Source: Streptomyces eurythermus (lineage in GTDB: Bacteria > Actinomycetota > Actinomycetes > Streptomycetales > Streptomycetaceae). From it: a stretch of 64,000 nt of DNA. The stretch lies in contig NZ_BMSK01000017.1 of the NCBI RefSeq assembly GCF_014649115.1, positions 1-64,000 on the forward strand, given 5' to 3'. Under the pieces are notes generated by a model. The model saw nothing but the letters and a program-made list of their open reading frames with translations. It was not told where the DNA came from and searched no databases. A program made the translations under genes and the position numbers. Below are positions 31,746-40,615 of this stretch, in pieces. The number at the start of each line of letters is the position of its first letter. The stretch's first letter is position 1.

Positions 31746-33924
31746 TCAGGTGCCGGAGACATGGCCCGCGGTCGCACCGACGGGGCCGGCGTCGCCCGCC
31801 CCGGCCGTGCCCTGGCGCGAGCTGTCCAGCCGCTCCCCCTCCACATCGAGGTCGGGTACGAGCCGGTCCAGCCAGCGAGGAAGGCTCCAGGCCCGCCGGG
31901 ACGAGCGTCATACGGACGACGAACGCGTCGAAGAAGACGGCGACGGCGAGCCCGAACCCGATGGTCTTGAGGATCTGCTCCTCGGAGCCCAGGAAGGCGG
32001 CGAACACCGAGACCATGATCACCGCGGCGGCGGTCACCACCCGTGCGCTGTGCTCGAACCCGCTGACCACACACTCCTTCGGTGACTGCCCGTGCACGTA
32101 CGCCTCGCGCATCCGGGTCACCAGGAAGACCTCGTAGTCCATGGCAAGGCCGAAGACGACACCCACCATGAAGATCGGCATGATCGACACCACGGGCCCC
32201 GGCTCCGTGACGCCGAAGACGGATCCCAGCCATCCCCACTGGAAGACCGCGACCACCGCGCCCAGCCCGGCCAGCACCGACAGCAGGAAGCCGAGTGCGG
32301 CCTTGAGCGGGACGAGCAGGGAGCGGAAGACGGCGATGAGCAGCACGAACGCCAGACCGACCACGAGGGCCAGGTACGGGATCAGCGCGTCCGACAGCTT
32401 CTGCGAGACGTCGACGTTCATCGCGGTCGTGCCGGTGACGAGCACCCTGGCGCCGGTGTCCCGGGCGAGCGCCGGTTCGCGCAGCGCGTGCACGAGGTCG
32501 GCGGTCCGCGTGCTGCTCGGGGACGCCGCCGGTACGACGCTCAGTACGGCGGTGCCACCGGAGGCGTTCAGCCGGGGCTGTCCCACGGCGGTGACGTCCT
32601 CGCGGCCGCCTGTCCGCCTGGCGACGCTCTTCGCGGCCTGTTCGGCGCTGCCGTCGCCGTCGGCCTGGACGACCACGGTGAGCGGGCCGTTGAAGCCCGG
32701 TCCGAAGCCCTCGGCGATCATGTCGTAGGCCCGGCGCTGGGTCGTCGAGACGGGCTTGCTGTCGTCGCCGGGCAGGCCCATCTCCAGGGACGCCGCCGGG
32801 AGCGCGACCACGCCGAGCAGCACGACGCCGCCGAGCAGCACGGCGACCGGGCGCCGGGTGACGAACCGGGCCCAGCGCACGCCTGTTCCCGGTCGCTGCC
32901 GGGCCTTCCGTCGTGGACGGGCTGGCCCGATCCGGCGTCCGCAGAGCCCGAGCAGGGCGGGTATCAGGGTGATGGCGATGAGCACCGAGATGACGACCGT
33001 GCCGGCCGCGGCGAGGCCCATCTGGGTCAGCAGCGGGATGCCGACCACGGACAGGCCGGCGAGGGCGATGACCACGGTGAGCCCGGCGAACACCACCGCC
33101 GAGCCCGCGGTGCCCACCGCGTGCCCGGCCGCCTCCTCACGGCCGCGTCCGCGCGCGAGTTCGGCCCGGTAGCGGGAGACCACGAACAGGGCGTAGTCGA
33201 TGCCCACGGCCAGTCCGATCATCACGGCGAGGCTGGTCGTCGTGGAGCCGAGGCCCAGCGGTCCGGCCAGCACCCGGATGACCAGCGCGCCGAACCCGAC
33301 GCCGAGTACGGCCGTCAGCAGCGGCAGTCCGGCCGCGAGCAGCGAGCCGAATGTGAGGACGAGCACCACGGCGGCCACCGCGAGCCCCACGGCCTCCGAG
33401 GAGTGACCCGCGGCCTTGACCTCGACGGCGTTGCCGCCCGCCTCCACGGACAGCTCCGGCGAGGCGGCCCGCTCCACGGTGTCCCGCAGCGCGGTGCGGG
33501 AGCCGTCTTCGAGCTTCGAGGCGGACACCTCGTAGGACACCTGGGCGTAGGCGGTGGAGCCGTCCTTGCTCACGGACCGGGCGGTGAAGGGGTCGGTGAC
33601 GCGCGCGACCTGCGGATCGTCCCCGAGGGCGCGGACCGTCTCCCCGATGGCCCGGCGCGCCTGCGGGTCGGTGACCTTGCCGTCCTCGGCCCGGAACACG
33701 ACCCGGGCGGTCGCTCCGTCCGCCTTCAGTTCGGGGAAGTCCCGCTCCAGCAGGTCGTACGCCTGCTGCGCCTCGGTGCCGGGCATGGAGAAGTCGTTCG
33801 GCGGCGCGGCGGGGGCGCGTCCGGCCAGCACCCCCGCCCCCACGAGCAGTACCACCCACAGCAATGCGACCGGCCACCGCCTCCGGAAGGAGAACCGGCC
33901 CAGCCTGCAGAGGTATGTCGCCAC
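31746..33924 (-). CDS. MMPL-family RND transporter with a frameshifted C-terminus
   Basis: The GTG at 33924 has GGGAG upstream. The protein has the MmpL layout: TM1 at about 15-35, a large extracytoplasmic domain to about 195, a cluster of helices, a second large domain, and a final helix cluster with MDYEVFLVTRMREAYVHG. At about 31893, after VVRMTLVPA, the expected VLAL-type segment is missing and the frame changes. In the other frame the normal tail follows (AWSLPRWLDRLVPDLDVEGE) and stops at 31746. Without correction the frame runs on to 31204, inside the streptophobe gene. Only the end of the last helix and the cytoplasmic tail are affected, so partial function is possible. Confidence 0.8.
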
Positions 33925-34005
33925 GGAAAGGGCTCCCAGTCGGATCGGGCTTGCAGAAGTTCCGCCGCTGACGCTGTCAGCCCTCTCTGACCGGCCCCGG
34001 AGAGA

Positions 34006-34026
34006 TCCTGGGAGTTTCCTGGGAGT
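34006..34026 (-). promoter_or_regulatory. OmpR-type direct repeat upstream of the MmpL operon
   Basis: TCCTGGGAGT occurs at 34006-34015 and 34017-34026, an 11-bp period equal to one helical turn, 82 bp upstream of the MmpL start. Tandem direct repeats of this spacing are typical binding sites of PhoB/OmpR regulators, and such a regulator is encoded in this operon. No other copy was noticed in the window. Confidence 0.55.
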
Positions 34027-34104
34027 CCCGGCCGCCACCACAGGGCCATAACAGACATAACCACCATCAGTGCGGCCCGGTTCACAGGAAGCTCCCGGAC
34101 GGGG

Positions 34105-35259
34105 TCAGCCCAGGCCGGCGAGGTACGCGCCGATCCTCAGGAACGCCCGGGCGAACGGGACGACCGGCACGGACGGCGAGATGACCTGGGAGCCGAAGTG
34201 GACGACGACGAGGTCAAGTCCGGGTGAGACGAACAGCCGCTGGCCGTGGATGCCGCTGGCCATGTAGGAGCCGTGCGGGTCGTTCGGGATCCACCACAGG
34301 TCGTGGTACGACAGCGTGGCCGGCTCGGTCGGCGGTGCGGCGGGGAAGCGGACGCGGCGGGGATAGCCGTCGGGAACGGCGGCGGTGATGGACGTGACCA
34401 CCTCCTCCGGCACGACCTGGCGGCTGCCGACCGCCCCGCCGCAGCGCAGCATCTCCCCCAGGCGGGCCACGTCACGGGCCGTGGCGCTGAAGCCGCCGCA
34501 GGCCGCCTCGACACCTTCGCCGTCGAGGATGTAGTAGGCGTCCTCCTCCGCGCCGATCCGGGACCAGATCAGTTCGCCGAGCAGGGCGGAGGTGCTCAGG
34601 CCGGTGACGCGGCGCAGGACTTCGGCGAGTGCCTCGACGTTGCCGTTCTCGTAGCGGAACTCCGTTCCCGGTGCCCCGGTGGCGCGGGCGGTCAGGAGGT
34701 GCTCGCGGATGGTGCCGGGGCCGCTGTAGCCGAACGGGCGCAGCCGGGGCGCTATGACGGCATGGTAACGCTGCGCCTCGATGGCCTTGTCGTAGGGCCG
34801 GCCGGCATAGCTGACCTGGGTGCCCATGTGCAGCAGGTCCTCGACGCAGGCCTCGCCGAAGGCGGTGCCGGCGAGTTCGGGGACGTAGGCGTCCGTCCGG
34901 GCCGAGCGGTCCAGGAGCCCCTCGTGCGCCAGCATCGCCGCGAAGAGGCCGAGGTAGGACTTGGCCGCCGACGCGTTGAAGTGCGGGACGTGGGGCGCTC
35001 CGCCGTGCGGGTACGCCTCGTGGACGACCACGCCTCGGTGCAGGACGAGGAAGGCGTCGGTCTGCGCCGTCGCGAACAGGTCCGGCAGGGTGGCCGTCGT
35101 ACCGCCGAGGCCCAGGTCGAGCGTGTCAAGGCCGGCGGGCTCGGCGGGGAGGGTCCGGGCGGGGCCGGGGCCGCGCCACACTCGGCGGCTCGGGGAGAGT
35201 TCGCGGCCGGCCGAGGTGAAACGGCGGATCCAGCCGGGGTCGGTGTAGCCGCGGTCCAC
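34105..35259 (-). CDS. Serine hydrolase, class C beta-lactamase fold
   Basis: The 384-residue protein has the catalytic SxxK as NASAAKSYLG near residue 95, a YxN motif as RYENGN near residue 203, and HGQRLFVSPG near 345 in the place of KTG. This is the penicillin-binding-protein/class C esterase fold; the role could be esterase or peptidase. The GTG at 35259 is the longest start in this frame. A better-sited ATG at 35294 (CGGAGTTGAG upstream) lies in another frame, giving TDTDARLGDLL before a possible one-base deletion. No signal peptide is visible. Confidence 0.82.
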   Translation of the reverse strand: MDRGYTDPGWIRRFTSAGRELSPSRRVWRGPGPARTLPAEPAGLDTLDLGLGGTTATLPDLFATAQTDAFLVLHRGVVVHEAYPHGGAPHVPHFNASAAKSYLGLFAAMLAHEGLLDRSARTDAYVPELAGTAFGEACVEDLLHMGTQVSYAGRPYDKAIEAQRYHAVIAPRLRPFGYSGPGTIREHLLTARATGAPGTEFRYENGNVEALAEVLRRVTGLSTSALLGELIWSRIGAEEDAYYILDGEGVEAACGGFSATARDVARLGEMLRCGGAVGSRQVVPEEVVTSITAAVPDGYPRRVRFPAAPPTEPATLSYHDLWWIPNDPHGSYMASGIHGQRLFVSPGLDLVVVHFGSQVISPSVPVVPFARAFLRIGAYLAGLG

Positions 35260-35472
35260 AGCAGGTCACCCAGCCGGGCGTCCGTGTCGGTCATCTCAAC
35301 TCCGTTGACGCAGAGGTCTTGAACGATGGCGCCGTTAACGTACAACCTGTTCGATAACTACGACAGCGCACGGTGCCCGCCTCCCCCGTCTTCGGGCGCC
35401 GTCCGAGCTGGAGATCCCCGCTCTCGCACCGGGGGTGCCACCTCCACTCCCTCCCGAGCCGCAGGAGCGCCC

Positions 35473-36882
35473 ATGGCCGAACCGTCCTCGTCCGCACCAT
35501 CCCGCCGGGACGCCGCGGCGGCCTCACCGCGCGCCGGGGAACCGGACCGGCGGCACGCATGGCTGATCGCCGCGATGATCGTGACGTTCATGCTGGTCAA
35601 CTACGCCGACAAGTCCGTCCTGGGGCTGGCGGCCGTGCCGATCATGGACGAGCTCGGCATCAGCAACAGCACCTACGGCATGGTCTCCAGTTCGTTCTCG
35701 CTGCTGTTCAGCCTCTCCGGGCTGGCCGTCGGCTTCGTCTCCGCCCGGGTCTCCAGCCGTGTGCTGCTGTTCGGCATGGCCGCCGTGTGGGCGGTGGCCC
35801 AGTTGCCGGTGCTGTTCGTGGCGTCGGTGCCGGCACTGGTCGCCGGGCGCGTGCTGCTCGGCGCGGCCGAGGGACCGGCGGCTTCGATGTCGATGCACGC
35901 GCTGTACAAGTGGTTCCCGGCGGACCGGCGGGGGCTGCCCTCGGCCCTGCAGATCGGAGGCGCGGCGCTCGGCACGATGGTGGCCGCGCCGGCCGTGACC
36001 GGCCTGATCAGCGCCTTCGGCTGGCGGTCCGCATTCCTGGCCCTGGCCGTACTGAGCCTGGTGTGGGCGCTGGCCTGGTGGCGGGCGGGGCACGACGGCC
36101 CGTACGGCGAGACGGGGAGGGCGACCGCCGAGGCGAGCGGGCGGCGGCTGCCGTACCGGCGCCTGCTGCTGAACGGAACGGTGCTGGGCAGCATCGCCGG
36201 GGCGTTCGGCGGGTCCTGGGCCCTGGCGCTGAGCCACGCCTGGCTGCCCGCGTACCTGCGCACGCAGCTCGACATGACGCCGGGCACGGCGGCCACACTG
36301 ATCAGCGCGGTCTCGGCGTTCAGCCTCGTGCTGCTGCTCTCGGTGCCGCAGCTGCTGGACGCGCTGCACCGCCGGGGCCTGTCGGACCGGTGGTCGCACG
36401 GCATCCCGCAGGGGATCGCGGTGGCGGTGGCGGCGCTGGCCATGACCGCGCTGCCGTTCGTCGACGCCCGGGGTCCCCATCTCGCGCTGCTGACCGTGGC
36501 GTTCGGGGGTCAGGCCATCGTCTTCCCGCTGCACTACATGACCACCTCGGCCGTCGTCCCTCCGCTCCAGCGGGGCGCGGTGTTCGGCATCGTCGCGGCG
36601 TCCGGGACCCTGCCGGGACTGTTGGCCCCGTATCTGACCGGGCTCCTGCTGGACTCCGCGCCCTCGCAGACCGCCGGGTACACCCACGCTTTCCTGCTCT
36701 CCGGCGGGATGATGCTGGTGTGCGGGCTGGTCTCACTCGTCACGGTCCGGCCGGACCGTGACGCACGACGGCTGGACCCGGACGGGGGGCGGCCGGAAGG
36801 GGACGCACGACGGCCGGGCCCGAGCGCGAGGCGGCCGGTCCGGAGCGCGCAACGGCCGGACGACGACGCGCACGACGCGTAA
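35473..36882 (+). CDS. MFS transporter (12 TM)
   Basis: The ATG at 35473 has GGAGCG upstream; 49 upstream in-frame residues are not supported. The 469-residue protein has 12 membrane segments, with NYADKSVLGLAAVPIMDEL after TM1, the pattern of the ACS or sugar-phosphate/anion symporter groups rather than drug exporters. LGAAEGPAASMSMHAL near residue 135 is a typical TM4 motif. An unusual Arg/Asp-rich tail of about 45 residues with repeated DARR units ends the protein. It lies between the serine hydrolase (divergent) and a TetR gene (convergent). Its substrate is probably an organic anion. Confidence 0.87.
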   Translation: MAEPSSSAPSRRDAAAASPRAGEPDRRHAWLIAAMIVTFMLVNYADKSVLGLAAVPIMDELGISNSTYGMVSSSFSLLFSLSGLAVGFVSARVSSRVLLFGMAAVWAVAQLPVLFVASVPALVAGRVLLGAAEGPAASMSMHALYKWFPADRRGLPSALQIGGAALGTMVAAPAVTGLISAFGWRSAFLALAVLSLVWALAWWRAGHDGPYGETGRATAEASGRRLPYRRLLLNGTVLGSIAGAFGGSWALALSHAWLPAYLRTQLDMTPGTAATLISAVSAFSLVLLLSVPQLLDALHRRGLSDRWSHGIPQGIAVAVAALAMTALPFVDARGPHLALLTVAFGGQAIVFPLHYMTTSAVVPPLQRGAVFGIVAASGTLPGLLAPYLTGLLLDSAPSQTAGYTHAFLLSGGMMLVCGLVSLVTVRPDRDARRLDPDGGRPEGDARRPGPSARRPVRSAQRPDDDAHDA

Positions 36883-36963
36883 GCGGCTGATCGGGGCACG
36901 GGACGGCCCGTCCGCCCCGGACATCCGGCCCCGGCCCCGGCCGCGTGACGCCCGTCCCGCCGC

Positions 36964-37560
36964 TCAGGTCGGCGGTTCGAAGCCGCTGGCCCAGTAGCGC
37001 CCGCGCATCGCCAGGTTGAGCAGCATCCGTACGACCTCCTCGGCGGGCAGGGACGGTGCGTCCTGTTCGACCCACCAGCGCAGCACCGCGAGCTGCTCCC
37101 CCACCCACACCCGGGCGAGCAGCTCCGGATCGATGCGCGGCTTGACGGCGTTGCGCTCCGCGCGCGCCCTGAATTCCTCCGCGGTGGCGCGCGCGCAGGC
37201 GTCGACGAACATCCGCAGCGGTTTGCCGTCTCCCTCGCCGCGCAGCACGATCCGGTACAGATCGCGTTCCTCGCGCGCGTGCCGCAGCATCTCCAAGACG
37301 GGCTTGCCGGTGAAGCCGACCGCGCTGTCGGCGACGGCCGGGGCCAGCCGCTCGCCAAGTTCCGTCAGCAAGTCGGCCGTCACCCGGGCGAACAGGTCCT
37401 CCTTGTCCCGGAAGTGGGCGTAGAAGGTCGCCCGGGCCACGTCCGCGCGCTCGGTGATGTCCTCCACGGTCAGCGCGGTGAAGCCACGTTCCAGGACGAG
37501 TTCCACCAGGGCCGACCCCAGCGCGCGCCTCGACCGTCTGGTCCGTCTGTCCTCGGCCAT
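36964..37560 (-). CDS. TetR family regulator
   Basis: The 198-residue protein begins with RRTRRSRRALGSALVELVLE and continues ALTVEDITERADVARATFYA, then HFRDKEDLF, a standard TetR helix-turn-helix (residues 5-55). The C-terminal domain has RVWVGEQLAVLRWWVEQDAP near residue 150, the TetR_C_7/AcrR-like type. It is divergent from the acyl-CoA ligase gene, with 161 bp between them that contain several palindromes, so it probably controls the fatty-acyl gene pair in response to an acyl-CoA or acid. Confidence 0.91.
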   Translation of the reverse strand: MAEDRRTRRSRRALGSALVELVLERGFTALTVEDITERADVARATFYAHFRDKEDLFARVTADLLTELGERLAPAVADSAVGFTGKPVLEMLRHAREERDLYRIVLRGEGDGKPLRMFVDACARATAEEFRARAERNAVKPRIDPELLARVWVGEQLAVLRWWVEQDAPSLPAEEVVRMLLNLAMRGRYWASGFEPPT

Positions 37561-37611
37561 GGAGCCCTCCTCGATCCTCGCGCCTCGGTGCGCGCCCAGT
37601 GTAGGAGAGCC

Positions 37612-37685
37612 TTGACACGCGAACAGTTACTGAACAGTCTGTATGACATTGGTCAGTCAGTGCGGCACTGGAAGGCCACTGACTG
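37612..37685. promoter_or_regulatory. Promoter/operator region of the acyl-CoA ligase operon
   Basis: TTGACA (37612-37617) is a good -35 element, although no good -10 lies 17 bp downstream. ACTGAACAGT (37629-37638) is a perfect palindrome around AA. CAGTCAGTG (37654-37662) and CACTGACTG (37677-37685) form a perfect 9-bp inverted repeat with a 14-bp spacer. These sites could bind the divergent TetR protein. Confidence 0.5.
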
Positions 37686-37721
37686 TCGTCGTCTCCCGAC
37701 ACACGCCCCGGAGAGGTCTTC

Positions 37722-39278
37722 ATGAACCTCGGCATCTACTTGTCCCGCAGCGCCCGTTACTGGCCCGACGCACCGGCGCTCGTCTGCGGGGACCGCTCCT
37801 GGACCTTCACCGAACTCGACCGCGCGACCGACCGCCTGGCTTCCGCCCTGGCCGCCCGCGGCCTGCGCCCCGGTGACGCCGTAGCCTCGCTCGCGTGGAA
37901 CCGCGGCGAGCTGGTGGAGGTCGAATTCGCTCTGTACAAGGCGGGATTGACGCGGGCGCCGGTCAACGCCCGCCTCGGGCGCGGCGAGATCGAGCACATC
38001 CTGCGCTACGCCCCCGTCCGCGCCCTGGTCTTCGACGCGGCCCATCGCGAGGACGCCCTCGCCGCCATCACCTCAGCCGGCACCGGCTGCCTGCCCGTCC
38101 CGCTGGACACGGGAGTCGAGGACGGTGTCCCGTACGACGCCCTGCTGGCCGAGGGCGCGGAGGCTCCGTTCCGCGTCGAGGTCGACGGGTCACAGCCCTG
38201 CGTACTGAACTTCACCTCCGGCTCCACCGGGGCGCTGAAGGCAGCGGTGCAGACGGCCGGCAACCGCCTGGCCAACATGCGCAAGCTGCTGATGGCCGAC
38301 GAGTCCCGCCCGCGGCCCGGCACCCGCTACCTGGCCTGCGGCCCCATCACCCACGCCACCGGGATGGGCCTGCTGGCGGGAGTGTTCGGCGGCTCCACGA
38401 CGTACGTCCTGCCCGCTTGGAGCCCCGTGGGCTTCCTGGAGACGGTGGAGAGGGAGCGCATCACCGCCACCTTCCTGGTGCCCGCCATGGTGAACATGCT
38501 CCTCGCCCACCCCGGCGCCGACCGCTACGACCTGTCCTCCCTGAGGAGCGTGCGCGTCGGCGGCGCACCCATCTCACCTCAACGGTTGCGCGACGCGGTG
38601 GAGTTCTTCGGCCCGGTCGTCGCCCAGGGCTACGGTCTCGGCGAGACCACCAGCGTGGTCGCGGCCCTGAGCAGCGAGGAGATCGCCCGCGCGGTGAAGG
38701 AGGACCCGGAACTGCTCCAGTCCTGCGGACGTGCCGCCTACGACACCGAGATACGCGTCGTGGACGAGGCGGGACGGGAGCTGGGGCCCCGCGAGGTCGG
38801 GGAGGTCATCGTGCGCGGGCCCGACTGCGTGCGCGAATACTGGAAGGAGCCCGTCCTGTCCGCGGAGACCTTCCGTGACGGCTGGGTGCACACGGGAGAC
38901 CTCGCGTGGATGCGGGAGGACGGTTATCTGTTCCTGGTCGACCGCAAGAAGGACATGATCATCTCGGGCGGCTTCAACATCTACTGCACCGAGGTGGAGA
39001 CCGCGCTCTACGAACACCCCGCCGTCCAGGAGGTGTGTGTCGTCGGTGTTCCCGACGAGCGGTGGGGCGAGGCCGTGAAGGCGGTCGTCGTACGCCGCCC
39101 GGACACGACCGTCACCGCCGAGGACCTGATCGCCTTCTGCGCCGACCGCCTCGACCGCCTCAAGAAGCCGCGCTCCGTCGACTTCGTCACCGAGCTCCCC
39201 CACAACCGCAACGGCAAGCTCGATCGCAAGGCGGTACGCGAGCCGTTCTGGGCGGACACCGTCCGCCGCGTCAACTGA
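37722..39278 (+). CDS. Acyl-CoA synthetase (class I adenylate-forming enzyme)
   Basis: The ATG follows GGAGAGG. The 518-residue enzyme has the adenylation motifs: FTSGSTGALK near residue 165, GYGLGETT near 303, HTGD near 389, DRKKDMIISGGFNIY near 407 and the C-terminal lysine in NGKLDRKAVR near 496. The usual Pro-Lys of the first motif is Leu-Lys. It should join a carboxylic acid to CoA through an acyl-AMP. The acyl-CoA dehydrogenase gene follows by 23 bp, so the two likely activate and oxidise the same acid, under the divergent TetR regulator. Confidence 0.93.
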   Translation: MNLGIYLSRSARYWPDAPALVCGDRSWTFTELDRATDRLASALAARGLRPGDAVASLAWNRGELVEVEFALYKAGLTRAPVNARLGRGEIEHILRYAPVRALVFDAAHREDALAAITSAGTGCLPVPLDTGVEDGVPYDALLAEGAEAPFRVEVDGSQPCVLNFTSGSTGALKAAVQTAGNRLANMRKLLMADESRPRPGTRYLACGPITHATGMGLLAGVFGGSTTYVLPAWSPVGFLETVERERITATFLVPAMVNMLLAHPGADRYDLSSLRSVRVGGAPISPQRLRDAVEFFGPVVAQGYGLGETTSVVAALSSEEIARAVKEDPELLQSCGRAAYDTEIRVVDEAGRELGPREVGEVIVRGPDCVREYWKEPVLSAETFRDGWVHTGDLAWMREDGYLFLVDRKKDMIISGGFNIYCTEVETALYEHPAVQEVCVVGVPDERWGEAVKAVVVRRPDTTVTAEDLIAFCADRLDRLKKPRSVDFVTELPHNRNGKLDRKAVREPFWADTVRRVN

Positions 39279-39301
39279 CCTTCCTCACCAAGGACTTACC
39301 G

Positions 39302-40495
39302 GTGACCTTTTCCCTGCGCCCCACCTACGCCGACGCACGAACCGCCGAACTGGTGGACCGTCTGCGCGACTACCTCGACGGCGAACTCGCCGACCACGAA
39401 CGCGAGCACGGCATCACCCCGGCCACCCGCCTCACCCGCGCCGACCTCGAACCGGTCTGGCGCCGCAGCCGCGAACTCGGTTTCTACGGCATCCATCTGC
39501 CCGAGGAATACGGCGGCCAGAACCTCGGCTACTCCCAACTCGCCGCGCTGAAAGAGGAAGTCGGCGCGAGCGGGCGCGTCCTCGCGCACAGTGTGCTCGG
39601 CGACATGGGCGGTCCCCTGCGGGCCGGCGACATCCTCCGGCACGCCACCGCGCACCAGCTGGAGACGTACCTGCTCCCCCTCATCCGGGGCGAGCGGGCC
39701 TGCTGCTTCTCCCTCACGGAGACCGACGCCGGCTCCGACGTCCGCTCCATGCGCACCGTCGCCGTACGCGACGGCGACGGTTACCGGCTGACCGGACACA
39801 AGGTCTTCTCCTCCTCCGGCCCCTTCGCCGACTTCGCGATCGTGGTGGCCCGCATGGCCGGCACCGGCGAACACGAGGGCGACAAACCGGAGTTCTCCGC
39901 CTTTCTCGTGGACCTGGACAGCCCCGGCTGCCGGGTCGAGGACGGGGCGACACCGATGTCCGGCGAGCACATCGAGAGCGACATCGTCCTGGAGGACTGC
40001 CACGTTCCCGCCGCCAACCTCCTGGGCGAGGAGGGCAACGGCATGCGCATCGCGCTCGGCAGGGTCACCACCAACCGCCTGCTGCACTGCCCGACCGTGC
40101 TCGGCGCCACCCGCCGCGCCCTCCAGCTGGCCCTGGACCGCACCCGCACCCGGCAGGTCTCCGGCAAGCCCCTGCTCATGCTCCAGGCCATCCAGCACAA
40201 GGTCGCCGACATGGCCACCGACTTCTACGCCGCCCGCTCCATGACGTACGCCGCGCTGGCGGCGCTGGACGAGGGGCGCGAGGTGCCTGCGGAGGCGTTC
40301 ATGTGCAAGCTGTTCGTCGCCGAGTCCGCCTTCCGCATCCTCGACGAGGCCGTACAGATCCACGGCAAGGAGGGCCTGACCCAGGGCAACGAGATCGAGT
40401 ACCTCTTCCGCAAGATCCGCATGTTCCGGGTCCTCACCGGCACGTCCGAGATCCAGCGCAACGGCATCGCAAAACTCTTGGCCTTCCAGCACTGA
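39302..40495 (+). CDS. Acyl-CoA dehydrogenase family protein
   Basis: The GTG at 39302 has AAGGA upstream. The 397-residue flavoprotein has the ACAD layout: GFYGIHLPEEYGGQNLGYSQ near residue 62, FSLTETDAGSDVRSM near 137, TGHKVFSSSG near 163 and VQIHGKEGLTQGNEIEYLFR near 352. The catalytic Glu of medium-chain enzymes (YEGT) is replaced by Thr in LTGTSEIQ, and the alternative position used by isovaleryl/long-chain enzymes appears to be Asn (TTNRLLH near 257). It may use another base or catalyse a different reaction. It is co-transcribed with the acyl-CoA synthetase. Confidence 0.9.
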   Translation: MTFSLRPTYADARTAELVDRLRDYLDGELADHEREHGITPATRLTRADLEPVWRRSRELGFYGIHLPEEYGGQNLGYSQLAALKEEVGASGRVLAHSVLGDMGGPLRAGDILRHATAHQLETYLLPLIRGERACCFSLTETDAGSDVRSMRTVAVRDGDGYRLTGHKVFSSSGPFADFAIVVARMAGTGEHEGDKPEFSAFLVDLDSPGCRVEDGATPMSGEHIESDIVLEDCHVPAANLLGEEGNGMRIALGRVTTNRLLHCPTVLGATRRALQLALDRTRTRQVSGKPLLMLQAIQHKVADMATDFYAARSMTYAALAALDEGREVPAEAFMCKLFVAESAFRILDEAVQIHGKEGLTQGNEIEYLFRKIRMFRVLTGTSEIQRNGIAKLLAFQH

Positions 40496-40615
40496 CCTCA
40501 GGCGGTCGTCCTGACCGGACAGGAGCTGTGGGGCCAAGACCTTGATCATGGTGTTGGCCCAGCGCATCTGCCGCGAGGCCGCCGGACGGGAGGCGGAGGC
40601 CGGGCGAGGAGTCCG

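Noticed and set aside
32092..33990. A 632-codon open frame on the plus strand opposite the MmpL gene
   Set aside because: It is the antisense shadow of a clear MMPL transporter; it is His/Gly/Asp-rich without domains, as expected from high third-position GC.
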